64,000 nt of DNA. It comes from CBDFGS01 sp965247255 (GTDB lineage: Bacteria > Chloroflexota > Dehalococcoidia > Lucifugimonadales > CAUZJF01). The notes under the pieces were generated by a model that searched no databases, was not told the DNA's origin, and saw only the letters and a list, made by a program, of their open reading frames with translations. Both the position numbers and the translations under genes were made by a program. Positions 27,577 through 35,788 of the stretch are shown here, piece by piece. Positions within the stretch are counted from its first letter, which is position 1, and every line of letters begins with the position of its first letter. The stretch spans positions 620,001-684,000 of the forward strand of contig CBDFGS010000013.1 of assembly GCA_965247255.1 (NCBI GenBank), read 5' to 3'.

Positions 27577-29486
27577 TCGGCGCATCCGCCGCCTACGCTG
27601 CGGGTTTCCAGCGGGTGCTCGTACTCACACCCCCGCACCTGACCCGGAAGTGGAAGCGGGAGGTGGAGGAGACGGTCCCCCAGGCCCGGGCCGTCATCGT
27701 CACCTCCATCACCGACCTGGAGCGCCTTCGTCTCTCCACCGGCCCAGGCCCCCTCTTCGCCGTGCTCTCACGGGAACGGGCGAAGCTCTCCTACCGCTGG
27801 CACGCGGCATACACCGAGCGGTGGGCCACATCCAGGGGCGGGCTCATCAGGGACGAGGAGACGGGAGAGCCCTTCAAGGTGCCCTGCTGTCCCATCTGCG
27901 CCGCCCAGATCGTGGACAAGGACGGTGTGCCGCTCACCGCCGAAGAGATGGGGCGCAAACGGCGCACCTGTGCCGGGTGCCGCTCCGCCCTCTGGCAGGC
28001 CGACCCCAAAGGCCCCAAGCGGTACCCCCTCAGCGACTACATCAAGAAGCGGATGAAGGGGTTCTTCGAGCTCCTTATTGGAGATGAGATTCACGAATAC
28101 AAAGGAAGAGGCTCCGCCCAGGGCATCGCAGCGGGCGTCCTCGCCGACTCCTGCGGCCGCTCCCTCACCCTGACAGGCACCCTAACTGGAGGGTATTCGA
28201 GCACTTTGTTCCACCTGCTGTACCGGTTCAGCCCGGCCATCAGGACGGAGTTCGGGCGCTCCGAGGAGGGAAGGTGGATACAACGGTACGGCTTCGAGGA
28301 GCACACCATCGGCAAGGACGACGACGAGTCGGTGGAGGATGGACGGTTCAGCCGACGCAGGCGCTACCGCAAGGTGGTGCGGGAACGGCCGGGGCTCGCC
28401 CCAGCCGCGTTGTTCCACCTCATCGGCAACTCGGTGTTCCTCAGACTCTCCGACGTGGCATCGGGGCTGCCCTCCTACGAGGAGCAGATTCTCCTCTCGT
28501 CGATGGACTCCGAGCCCGACAGCTACGGGTACACCCAGAGGGGAGCCTACGGCACGCTGTACGACAAGCTGCGGGCCGCCCTCGCCGATGCGCTGGCCAA
28601 GGGGTCACGGAAGCTCCTCTCCACCTACCTTCAATCGCTGCTGGCCTATCCCGACGGCTGCACGCGGGGCGAGACGGTCTTCGACCCGGAGTCGGAGGAC
28701 GTACTGGTCCAGGTGCCGCCGCTCTCCGAGGAGAAGCTGTACCCAAAGGAGACGGCGCTCTTAGACCTGGTGGCAGCGGAAAGAATGGAGGGGAGGAGAG
28801 TGCTGGTCTACGCCACCCATACCGGAACCAGGGACATTACGGAGCGGATGAGCGACATCCTGACCAGGCACGGATTCCGGGCGGCGGTGATGAAGGCCGA
28901 CGCCGTGGCCCCGGACCGCAGAGAAACGTGGGTGGAGAACAAGGTCAAGGAGGGCATCGACGTCCTCATCTGCCATCCCCGGTTGGTGCAGACCGGCCTG
29001 GACCTGGTTCAGTTTCCAACGATCTGCTGGGCGGAAACGGACTACAGCGTCTACGTCATGCGGCAGGCGTCCCGCCGCTCCTGGCGCATCGGCCAGACCC
29101 GGCCCGTCAAGGTCGTGTTCATAGCCTATCGGGGCACGCTGCAAAGTGACGCATTGAAATTGGTAGCCCAGAAGCTGCAAAGCTCCCTGGCCGGGGAGCT
29201 GCCCGAGGACGGGCTGGCCGCCTACGGGGACGACGGGGACGACATCATGCTGGCGTTGGCAAGGAAGATCGTGAACGGAGAGGAGGAAGAAGAAGGAGAG
29301 TCGGTGGAGGATGCCTTCGCCCAGGCGCGAGACGCCGAGGCCGTCTCCGAGGAGCTGCTGGTGGACGAGGAGTGGCACGCGGTGGAGGTGGAACAGGAGA
29401 CGGTCGAGGTGCATCGGAACGGCACCGGGATCGTCGTCGAGACTGCGGCGGCTAACGGTCATGCTGACGTGGTGGAAGAGACCTAG
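27577..29486 (+). CDS. SNF2-type helicase, exon 2
   Basis: Supplies residues 76-711 of the spliced protein. Motif Ia is VLVLTPPHLTRKWKREVEE. A zinc-binding insert follows (CCPICAAQIV and CAGCRSAL), then Walker B GDEIHEYKGRGSAQG, motif III SLTLTGTLTGGYSST, a C-terminal RecA fold with VLVYATHTGTRDITERM and motif V HPRLVQTGLDLVQFPT, and motif VI QASRRSWRIGQTRPVKV. The end is very acidic (EEEEEGESVEDAF). This is a SWI2/SNF2-like ATPase of the kind found on phages and integrative elements, thought to translocate on DNA. It is active only if the intron is spliced, and the intron's own maturase is broken. Confidence 0.88.
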
Positions 29487-29492
29487 CAGTCG

Positions 29493-29642
29493 ATGTTCTC
29501 CTGGGCCGAGTTCCTGGCCGAGGAGCCGCAGAAGCCGGCCAGAAGGAACGGGAAGCCGAAGCCCGAGACCCTCTCGATGTTCGAGTGGGCGCTGAGCCTG
29601 GAGGAGGAAAAGGAGGCAGAGCTGGTCGGCGCGGACCGCTGA
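29493..29642 (+). CDS. Small charged protein following the helicase
   Basis: 49 residues starting MFSWAEFLAEEPQKPARRNG and containing a second similar block, SMFEWALSLEEEKEAEL, so the motif F-(S/E)-W-A is repeated. It begins seven bases after the helicase stop codon and so is probably translated from the same mRNA. Composition is amphipathic and acidic. I know no family for it. The repeated Phe-x-Trp-Ala motif suggests a short binding peptide, perhaps for the helicase; this is inference from position. Confidence 0.5.
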   Translation: MFSWAEFLAEEPQKPARRNGKPKPETLSMFEWALSLEEEKEAELVGADR

Positions 29643-29997
29643 CTAGGTGCTGACCGAAACGCAAGGGGCGGCCATCGTATTGCACGGTGGTCGCCTCTGC
29701 TCGTTCATCTATATGTGGGCCTTTTTTTGTTGTCAGAAAGGGCCACTCGGGCGGCCGACAAACACGAGGACACACTCACAGTGTGTGCGCTTAGCCTCAC
29801 AGGAGAGACCAGAAGGTGTGGATTCCAGGAAGGCACGGTATACGTGACCATCCGAGGACGAGGTGGGTACAGATGAGCCTCTGGCCTCGCGTGTTCGTCA
29901 GTTACCGAAAGGGGAGTCCGGTGAGCTCCATACGATCGTGCCCCTCATGCCCGGCTTGATGTTGCCCCGCCTGGGGAGTTATGGAAGGGGGCTACAG
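29643..29997. other. Intergenic region at the end of the helicase operon
   Basis: A hairpin GGCGGCCATC/GGTGGTCGCC (with G-U pairs, about 29667-29694) and a second one built on GTGGGCCTTTTTTT and AGAAAGGGCCAC (about 29716-29747) could both end the helicase transcript. I see no gene in the rest. Confidence 0.4.
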
Positions 29998-30750
29998 CTA
30001 GTCGACGATCTCTACTTTGAAACCGTAGTCGACGCTCCCCTCTGGCGAACCCTCCCCAATGCTCCCGGCCAACCACATCACGCTCGCCTCAAGGTAATAC
30101 ACGCCCGGAGGAAGCCCCAGAGTGATCTCCTCTGCCTCTCCGGGCGAACGAGCATCATGCCGAAATAGCTCTTCTCCTCGACTCAGCGAGGGTACGGTGC
30201 TAAGGACCGTGAACGCCCTTGTCATCAGCCGATCGGGTGGTGTGTGGGCAGCTATGACCATCGAGAACTGGTCTTCGCTCTTTATCGTTATCGGGGATAC
30301 TTCATCGAATCCATGCCATCCTGCCGGGGCGGGACACGAACTGCCCCACTTGACTAAACCCATGTTGACTTGATAGGGCCAGCAAACGCTCCCTCGCCAT
30401 CCTTGATGGAGTCGGTCTTTGTAATCAAGGTAGATACTAGGAAGGGGCTGAGGCGGGACGGGGGACGATAACGCCGTCGGGGCTACGCTGGGGACGACGG
30501 TTGGGGTGGAAGCTCCAACGGTAGGAACCGGAGTGAAAGTCGGCAAGACTCGTGTCGTTGCAGGTGGGGCTCCAAAGGTCGCGGTGGTAGTTGGCACAAT
30601 TGCTGTATCCGCCGGCATCGCCATAGCCACAACCGCCGCGCGAGGCCCCGGCGTGCCCACGGGCTGCGTCGTGCCTATGGGCTCCGGTGCTTCCGACCCG
30701 CACGCCACCGCCGCTAGCAGTACGAGGGTGGCGGCTAGAATGGTGCGCAT
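29998..30750 (-). CDS. Lipoprotein with Pro/Thr linker, unknown function
   Basis: 250 residues from the ATG before RTILAATLVLLAAVACG; lipobox AVAC, with the lipidated Cys about residue 17. A Pro/Thr/Val-rich linker (about 25-100) leads to a folded C-terminal domain with two Cys (SVCWPYQ and GSSCPAPAGW) and a beta-rich end (ITLGLPPGVYYLEASVMW). It is the third gene of a three-lipoprotein operon and starts eight bases after the collagen-like gene stops. A TTG start four codons upstream would overlap that stop. The domain looks like an extracellular beta-sandwich, but I cannot assign a family. Confidence 0.75.
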   Translation of the reverse strand: MRTILAATLVLLAAVACGSEAPEPIGTTQPVGTPGPRAAVVAMAMPADTAIVPTTTATFGAPPATTRVLPTFTPVPTVGASTPTVVPSVAPTALSSPVPPQPLPSIYLDYKDRLHQGWRGSVCWPYQVNMGLVKWGSSCPAPAGWHGFDEVSPITIKSEDQFSMVIAAHTPPDRLMTRAFTVLSTVPSLSRGEELFRHDARSPGEAEEITLGLPPGVYYLEASVMWLAGSIGEGSPEGSVDYGFKVEIVD

Positions 30751-30758
30751 AAGTTCTC

Positions 30759-31502
30759 TCAATTTTCCACCTTAGTCCATGGTTCGCAGCCGGTAGATTG
30801 GAAGGCGACATCTGTGGCTAATATCTCCACATAGGATGGAGCATCCACGGTCTCAATCGCGATAATGTCTTCAAAGTCACCGCTCAGACCACTTAGTCGT
30901 CGCCAGGTGCACGCAAAACCCTCACTACCCGTTGTGCGGTAGAGTCCCGGCTCGATGTCCTCACCAACGCGCCACGTACCTTCGGCAATCGTGCCACTGG
31001 CGGGTACAGGCCAATCTACTACCATGAATGCTGGGCCAGTTTCTCCCGGCGGGCCTTGTGGACCAGTATCACCCTTTTCACCCCTTAGACCTGGCAGACC
31101 TGGCGAGCCTCTCATTGCAGCATCATCGCCCTTCGCGCCAGCCGAGCCCGCAGGCCCCTGCGGACCTACTTCACCTCTAGCTGCCTGGTCTCCTTTATCC
31201 CCTTTGGGGCCTTGGGGGCCTTCGGGACCGGTATCACCTTTGTCACCTTTCGGGCCTTGCCTAATTGCATAGTCGCCCTGAAAACCTTGTGCTCCTCGAG
31301 GGCCGCGCGGTCCCACTATCCCCGGGTCGCCCTTGGCCCCCTGCTCTCCCTGCGGACCGGGTTCACCTCTTTCACCGCCTGGCCCCACTGTCCCCGGCTC
31401 ACCCTGGGAACCAGTGCATGCCAAAGCAGCCAGAATCACCAGCAGTCCGGCGACGACTGCGTGATTGAAGTACAGTTTCGAGGCTCTCGCAATCTGGTTC
31501 AT
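30759..31502 (-). CDS. Collagen-like lipoprotein with C-terminal beta domain
   Basis: 247 residues; the start is fixed by GGAGGTAGGTTCC just before the ATG. Signal peptide with lipobox LACT (LAALACTG). From about residue 28 to 160 there are roughly 40 Gly-X-Y triplets (for example GEPGPQGEQGAKGDPG and GPEGPQGPKGDKGD) with short interruptions such as DYAIRQ and DDAAMR. The C-terminal domain (about 170-247; GTWRVGEDIEPGLYRTTGSE then CTWRRLSGLSG) resembles a secreted beta domain seen in actinobacterial and Chloroflexota surface proteins. It should form a trimeric surface stalk anchored by lipid. It lies between two other lipoprotein genes in one probable operon. Confidence 0.9.
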   Translation of the reverse strand: MNQIARASKLYFNHAVVAGLLVILAALACTGSQGEPGTVGPGGERGEPGPQGEQGAKGDPGIVGPRGPRGAQGFQGDYAIRQGPKGDKGDTGPEGPQGPKGDKGDQAARGEVGPQGPAGSAGAKGDDAAMRGSPGLPGLRGEKGDTGPQGPPGETGPAFMVVDWPVPASGTIAEGTWRVGEDIEPGLYRTTGSEGFACTWRRLSGLSGDFEDIIAIETVDAPSYVEILATDVAFQSTGCEPWTKVEN

Positions 31503-31525
31503 GGAACCTACCTCCAGGATTACCC

Positions 31526-32221
31526 TCAATTGGAGGGCCAGGTCGGGTAAGGCATAGCCTCTCCGATTCTGAGCAACTCGTGCATGGACCAAGTCGGATG
31601 GTACAGCCCAATGTCCACCCCGCTCACCCACCAGCTGAGATTCGCGGGAGTGTTGACTTGACCGCCGGTGCTTGAAGTCTTGACAGAAGGGTCTTTGCCT
31701 GACGCTGGAATCCCTCGAACGTTCGCTGCTCGGAAGGGATCGTCCGCGAGAGTACTATAGTCTATGGCATCGGGCCGCCCACCTATCGATATCCGCAGGC
31801 CGTTGGCGTATATGAGATAGACCTGCCGGAACTCGGTTGGAGCCCCTTCCTTCGAGACCCAGACCTCTTGGAGCTCTGCACCAACAACGTCCTCCGGGGG
31901 AATAGGTATAGTGTACGGCGTCCGTCGCCGCGCCTCGTCCAGCGATACTTGCTCTCCATGAATGGGTGGGTATGGCGGGGGGCTTGGATTTTGTTGGTCG
32001 GCCGCAGATGGTGGGGGTGCTGGGATAGGGCCGACGCCTGGACCTTGCCGGTCGTTCGCGGTCAGTTGACTTGATGTGGTCGGCTCCTGAGTAGGCTGCA
32101 CCCCAACCGCAGCCTCGGTACGGGCCGGTGTAGGAGACGCAGGCGTCTCCGCACACGCGATGATCGCCAACAGCAAGAGGCTTACGACCAGCGAGGTGGT
32201 TATCCCCATTCTCGTGTTCAT
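31526..32221 (-). CDS. Lipoprotein, first gene of a three-lipoprotein operon
   Basis: 231 residues with GAGGAG twelve bases before the ATG. Signal peptide MGITTSLVVSLLLLAIIAC with lipobox IIAC, then a Pro/Thr/Gln-rich low-complexity linker (about 25-90) containing PAPPPSAADQQNPSPPPYPP. The C-terminal domain has EVWVSKEGAPTEFRQVYLIY, GLRISIGGRPD and NLSWWVSGVDIGLYHPTWSM, a pattern of strands suggesting an anti-sigma- or DUF4367-like exported sensor domain, though I cannot confirm this. The gap to the collagen-like gene is 23 bp. Its role may be to hold or display the stalk, by position only. Confidence 0.75.
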   Translation of the reverse strand: MNTRMGITTSLVVSLLLLAIIACAETPASPTPARTEAAVGVQPTQEPTTSSQLTANDRQGPGVGPIPAPPPSAADQQNPSPPPYPPIHGEQVSLDEARRRTPYTIPIPPEDVVGAELQEVWVSKEGAPTEFRQVYLIYANGLRISIGGRPDAIDYSTLADDPFRAANVRGIPASGKDPSVKTSSTGGQVNTPANLSWWVSGVDIGLYHPTWSMHELLRIGEAMPYPTWPSN

Positions 32222-32276
32222 TTCCGTTGCTCCTCCTACTATTTCTATACTCTTCTGCCCTTCAGGAGTAAAGACG

Positions 32277-32400
32277 AATAGCGTGGTCGATTTGTTCCAT
32301 TGGTGAACACTGCCACCTCAATGGTCTGGTCTCCTCGAAGAGCTGCCAAGGCTACCTTGGCCTGGAACGCCTTACCGTGCCTCCTGCGTGATTGCTTCAT
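32277..32400 (-). pseudogene. Remnant of an IS3-family orfA (N-terminus only)
   Basis: From the ATG at 32400 the minus strand reads MKQSRRRHGKAFQAKVALAA then LRGDQTIE, matching the start of IS3-family OrfA proteins (K-F-x-KVALEAL-x-G-x-x-T). The similarity fades after about 30 residues, and no HTH end, OrfB or terminal repeats follow. It marks an old insertion upstream of the lipoprotein operon. Confidence 0.65.
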
Positions 32401-32590
32401 GGCATGCTACTTTCGGCCTACGTCCTTCTAGGAGCCTGAATGTAGCTTAACCACCTTCCAGTCTTGGGTCGACCTCACTAGCATGACCCTCGCAAAGAGG
32501 ATAGCCCCTCAGATTGATGTCACGCTCTCGCCCTGAGGAGCTATCGAACTGTCGCACAAGGAAGGCGAGCAGGTAAGTTGGGCTTTCCGG

Positions 32591-33127
32591 TTACTGTAGG
32601 GCTGCCTGCCGCTGGACTTCTTCCTGGATGTCCGCTATCAGTTGAGATGGGGATAGCTGGTCTGCGAACTTGATCTGCGGACGTGCAATGTCCGAGTAGG
32701 CCACAACATCCCCGTCGATATCAAAGCGGCTGTACGGGCCGAAATGAAGTCCATAGGTAGCGCCATCAGGGTTTTCCCCGAGCACAAACAACCGAGAGTC
32801 ACCGGGTTTGGACATAGGGAACCTCTCAAAAAGCCCAGGGCTTTCTTTTTGTACGCTCAGATGTCCAAACTGCCTGAGAACCAACGGGTCTCCAGCAGTG
32901 ACACTCCCTCGATCCTTCAGAACGCTGGTCACGGTGATTTGGTAATCTGTCACCGGAAACGTTGGAGCATTGTCGCCGGGCTCGGCATTGTAGGGTCCGA
33001 TGGCGGTTTCATTTACTGTGGCTCCGATTGTTCCGATGACGATTACGTCGGCATGGCTGACCAAGCCTTCCACACTACTGGCTGCCGGGACCATGCTGGC
33101 TGGGATATCACCATACCTATTTCTCAA
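32591..33127 (-). CDS. Hypothetical protein, probably 5'-truncated
   Basis: 178 codons from a TTG; no ribosome-binding site or signal peptide precedes it, and the frame is closed by a stop about 20 codons upstream. The body looks like a real protein: ASSVEGLVSHADVIVIGTIG, then DYQITVTSVLKDRG, LVLRQFGHLS, and SRLFVLGENPDGATYGLHFG, a beta-rich pattern like small exported proteins of this phylum. The likely explanation is loss of the original signal-peptide exon by frameshift or deletion. I do not recognise the family. Unless the true start lies in another frame, it is probably not exported. Confidence 0.55.
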   Translation of the reverse strand: MRNRYGDIPASMVPAASSVEGLVSHADVIVIGTIGATVNETAIGPYNAEPGDNAPTFPVTDYQITVTSVLKDRGSVTAGDPLVLRQFGHLSVQKESPGLFERFPMSKPGDSRLFVLGENPDGATYGLHFGPYSRFDIDGDVVAYSDIARPQIKFADQLSPSQLIADIQEEVQRQAALQ

Positions 33128-33705
33128 TCGACACCAAAAACTGCGTTACTCGTGGGCGGTGGACCTGGCTATGGAGGGAGACGGGAGAGCTGAGGCTTCC
33201 AGTTAGTCTGTTCTGAGGGTCTATCAACATCTCCGGCGGCCATCCCCACTGTGTGCTCCCTCGCTCATAGAGAACATGGCTACCGGATCATGGGCAAGTG
33301 TTATCTTGCGGGTGTCAAGTGACAACCGCACTACCTCAATTAATCATACGTTCCAGAGACGCTTAGGGTAATCACGAATCGTTCAGATCCGTGCCTCGAC
33401 ACAAGATGACCTCACCCTCACAATGCGATACATCATCGAGACCATCGGTCCACGGTGGTTAGAAGCTGAAGTGCAGCAGCCTCAACTCTTGGGTCTTGCT
33501 CTAGCCGAAGGGCAGCGGCTTCGCCCTGAGGACCGTCAGGCGCTTCTTCCGCAAATGTTAATACTAGCCTGATCATCGCTGCCTGTTTCAGCACGCAAAC
33601 CGACTAAGGCCAGAATGGACCTTCGATGATTGTGCCAGCCTCCGTCGAAAGCAGTGAGCATACTAATCTGAAGTCCCCTCTTCTTCGGACGCAGGATGAA
33701 CAGGG
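33128..33705. other. Intergenic region without recognised gene
   Basis: 578 bp of lower-GC sequence between the truncated hypothetical gene and the toxin-antitoxin pair. I see no sustained frame, tRNA-like fold or repeat. Confidence 0.5.
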
Positions 33706-34164
33706 CTAACTGCTCTCACGGGCCAGCACAGAATCACCCCAATCCCCTACGCGGGCGGGCTCCAGCCGGGTTACGCCAGGCAAGCCGTCGAAGTCAGTGT
33801 CCACGGAGATGATCCAGTTGATGCCCAGGCGTCGCATCACCGCCGCGTGGAGCAGGTCACGGGCGCTTATCCTGGGATGACTATCCGCCAACCCCGCCGC
33901 CAAGTGGATATCCTCCACGTAGACGGGTTCAATCCGATCATGCATCGCCTCGGCGAAACCCTGGAGGACCTCTCTCCCCAACTTCCATCGCCCAGAGGCA
34001 AGATAGCGATGCAAGAGCTCCTGAAGGACCTCGACGTCGGTCACAAATGACTGCGGGTGCTCTGCGGCAATCATGAGCACCCGAGCGCACGGCTCTTTGT
34101 TTGGGTGATCCCTACCGGAGGCGTAGATAGGGACGTTGGCGTCAATAAAGGCCGCCTGGCTCAT
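33706..34164 (-). CDS. vapC: PIN-domain ribonuclease toxin, VapC type
   Basis: 152 residues from the ATG before SQAAFIDANVPIY. The acidic PIN residues are in place: Asp in FIDANVPIYA, Glu in VEVLQELLHRYL, Asp in SARDLLHAAVM, and Asp in ISVDTDFDGL. VapC toxins cut tRNA or rRNA when released from their antitoxin. The start overlaps the end of the antitoxin gene by 23 bases, so translation is coupled. A complete module, likely acting as a stabiliser of the accessory region. The exact RNA target cannot be inferred. Confidence 0.88.
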   Translation of the reverse strand: MSQAAFIDANVPIYASGRDHPNKEPCARVLMIAAEHPQSFVTDVEVLQELLHRYLASGRWKLGREVLQGFAEAMHDRIEPVYVEDIHLAAGLADSHPRISARDLLHAAVMRRLGINWIISVDTDFDGLPGVTRLEPARVGDWGDSVLARESS

Positions 34165-34393
34165 GGGCCGCCTCCAACTCGCGAGAGAGTGTAGCGGCAT
34201 CCGGCGGGTCCTCTACCTCCAGCTTGACTAGCCGCTCAACCGCGTCTCTGCGCCGCTCTCGCATGGTGTCTTCATAGGCGTCGTCAATCAGGCAGCGCAC
34301 CACCTCGGAGATAGGCACACCCCTCTCCTCGACGAGTTCCTCCAACCTTCGCCGGTGCTCGCCATCCAGCCGCACATCCAATCGCCCAGCCAT
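34142..34393 (-). CDS. vapB: Ribbon-helix-helix antitoxin, partner of the PIN toxin
   Basis: 83 residues with AAAGGAG six bases before the ATG. The N-terminus GRLDVRLDGEHRRRLEELV followed by GVPISEVVRCLIDDAYED is a ribbon-helix-helix DNA-binding fold. The C-terminus (DPPDAATLSRELEAAHEP) is the acidic, flexible toxin-binding part. It lies directly upstream of and overlaps the toxin gene, the standard order, and probably represses its own promoter. Confidence 0.85.
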   Translation of the reverse strand: MAGRLDVRLDGEHRRRLEELVEERGVPISEVVRCLIDDAYEDTMRERRRDAVERLVKLEVEDPPDAATLSRELEAAHEPGGLY

Positions 34394-34751
34394 ATCGTCT
34401 CCTTTGTGCGGGATAATATGTACGGATGTAAGTATGCGGCACATTGTTCCTTGCCGTCAACCCCCTCCCAGCCCGGACGATATGTCCCTGACACGTGTAC
34501 TATCTCCGCCTATTCCAGGCAACAGAAAGGGGTCTGCATATATGGATGAGCATGGGGGCCACCGTTGCATATATTGTGAGCACCCACTCGAACAGGGATA
34601 GGGACGAAGGCTTCGCCTTCGGGCTTCGGCTGAGCCGCTCCACGGGCTCTTCAGCCATGAACACCCGCCCACGAGAACAGCGACCGCTGGGTCTTGGGAG
34701 CTCCGTCTTGGTGACCGTTGACCACCGCCGTCTCAAAGGCGGCTTCGGGAC
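34394..34751. other. Intergenic region upstream of the toxin-antitoxin module
   Basis: 358 bp; contains the presumed module promoter, but no consensus pair stands out. A 19-codon plus-strand frame with CIYC (about 34542-34602) is too short to support. Confidence 0.4.
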
Positions 34752-35081
34752 TTAGGGCTGGATCGTGTCCGCCACGGTCATGCGGACGGGCAGCCCGTCG
34801 TTGATCACAAGCTCCTGAATCGAGAGCGACTGCTCCCGGTCGAAGAGCTCGAACAGCTCCGCCACCGATTGCTTGAGGGCAAAGCCGTCCTTGTTGCGCG
34901 CGGTGTGGGGTCCGTTGTCCTTGCCGAACACGATCTGCCGCACCGCACGGGCCGGTGGTTCGAACACGGGCTCAAAGTCCCTCACCTCGAGCCCTTCGAG
35001 CCGCCCGTATCTGATCCCCTGCATCACTTCGACAAGGCGTCGCCTGGCAGGAGTCAGGGACACCTTGGTCACGTCCGTCAC
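34752..35081 (-). CDS. Small conserved-looking protein with hairpin-rich leader
   Basis: 109 residues from a GTG preceded by AAGGAGGT at ideal spacing. Sequence features: SLTPARRRLVEVMQGIRYGR at the N-terminus, a central EPVFEPPARAVRQIVFGKDN, and a C-terminal FDREQSLSIQELVINDGLPV. It looks like a mixed alpha/beta cytoplasmic protein without Cys or membrane segments. I cannot assign a family. The strong ribosome-binding site and the two perfect hairpins just upstream argue that it is real and regulated after transcription. Its downstream neighbours are the toxin-antitoxin genes. Confidence 0.7.
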   Translation of the reverse strand: MTDVTKVSLTPARRRLVEVMQGIRYGRLEGLEVRDFEPVFEPPARAVRQIVFGKDNGPHTARNKDGFALKQSVAELFELFDREQSLSIQELVINDGLPVRMTVADTIQP

Positions 35082-35122
35082 TTCCGGACCTCCTTCCGCG
35101 CGCTCTGGCGCATCAACGAAAT

Positions 35123-35188
35123 CGCCCCCTGGGAGGCGGGTCCGGCGAGGATTCCTCCCAGGGGGCGTTGCCCGGCTTCCCGGGCAGT
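35123..35188 (-). promoter_or_regulatory. Two consecutive perfect hairpins in the 5' leader
   Basis: On the minus strand TGCCCGG/CCGGGCA (about 35170-35187, short loop) is followed by a 14-bp perfect stem, CGCCCCCTGGGAGG with its complement (arms 35123-35136 and 35154-35167, 17-nt loop). The second hairpin ends about 40 bases before the GTG start of the 109-residue protein. There is no T-run, so this is more like a structured leader than a terminator. Confidence 0.55.
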
Positions 35189-35788
35189 GCCTTTCGGGGG
35201 AAGATCTCTCGTCGGAGCCTTCACCCCTTAATGGCGAAATTTCGATGAACGACGCGGCGCGCCCTGCATGGGCAGCGGCGCGAAGGAGGCAGACACCGTC
35301 GTAAAATTGTCCAATGGCGACCTTGAGAGTTGGCACACTGTCCGTAGTAACAGCCGCCCTCATCCTGACGGGCTGCACGGAGCCCGTTGTAGCGCCGGAG
35401 CCAATGCCGCCACAGGCGCCGCCAACGGCACCGCCGGCCGCGACCGCTCCACCTAATCCGGCATTCACCCCAGCTTCAGAACAGTGGCGGCCCTTGCCGT
35501 TGCCGATGGCCACGGCCTCCGAAAGGGCATCAGCGGCGGATACTCGTCTGTACCTGACGGCCTTTCAGAACGACTTCGTGAGCGTTGTCGACCCGGCCAG
35601 AGGACGCGCGCTGCATCAGATCCCTGTCGACGCCTGCCAGGCGGGAATGGCGGTTTCGCCTGATGGCTGTGAAGGGCGGAGAGATAATGTACCACCTGGG
35701 CGGTCGAGCGCTGAGGTGTGGCGTTTGAAAACTGTACCGCCTGTCGCCTTCAATCAGGAACGACCGAACCTGACTGAAGGTGGATTGG

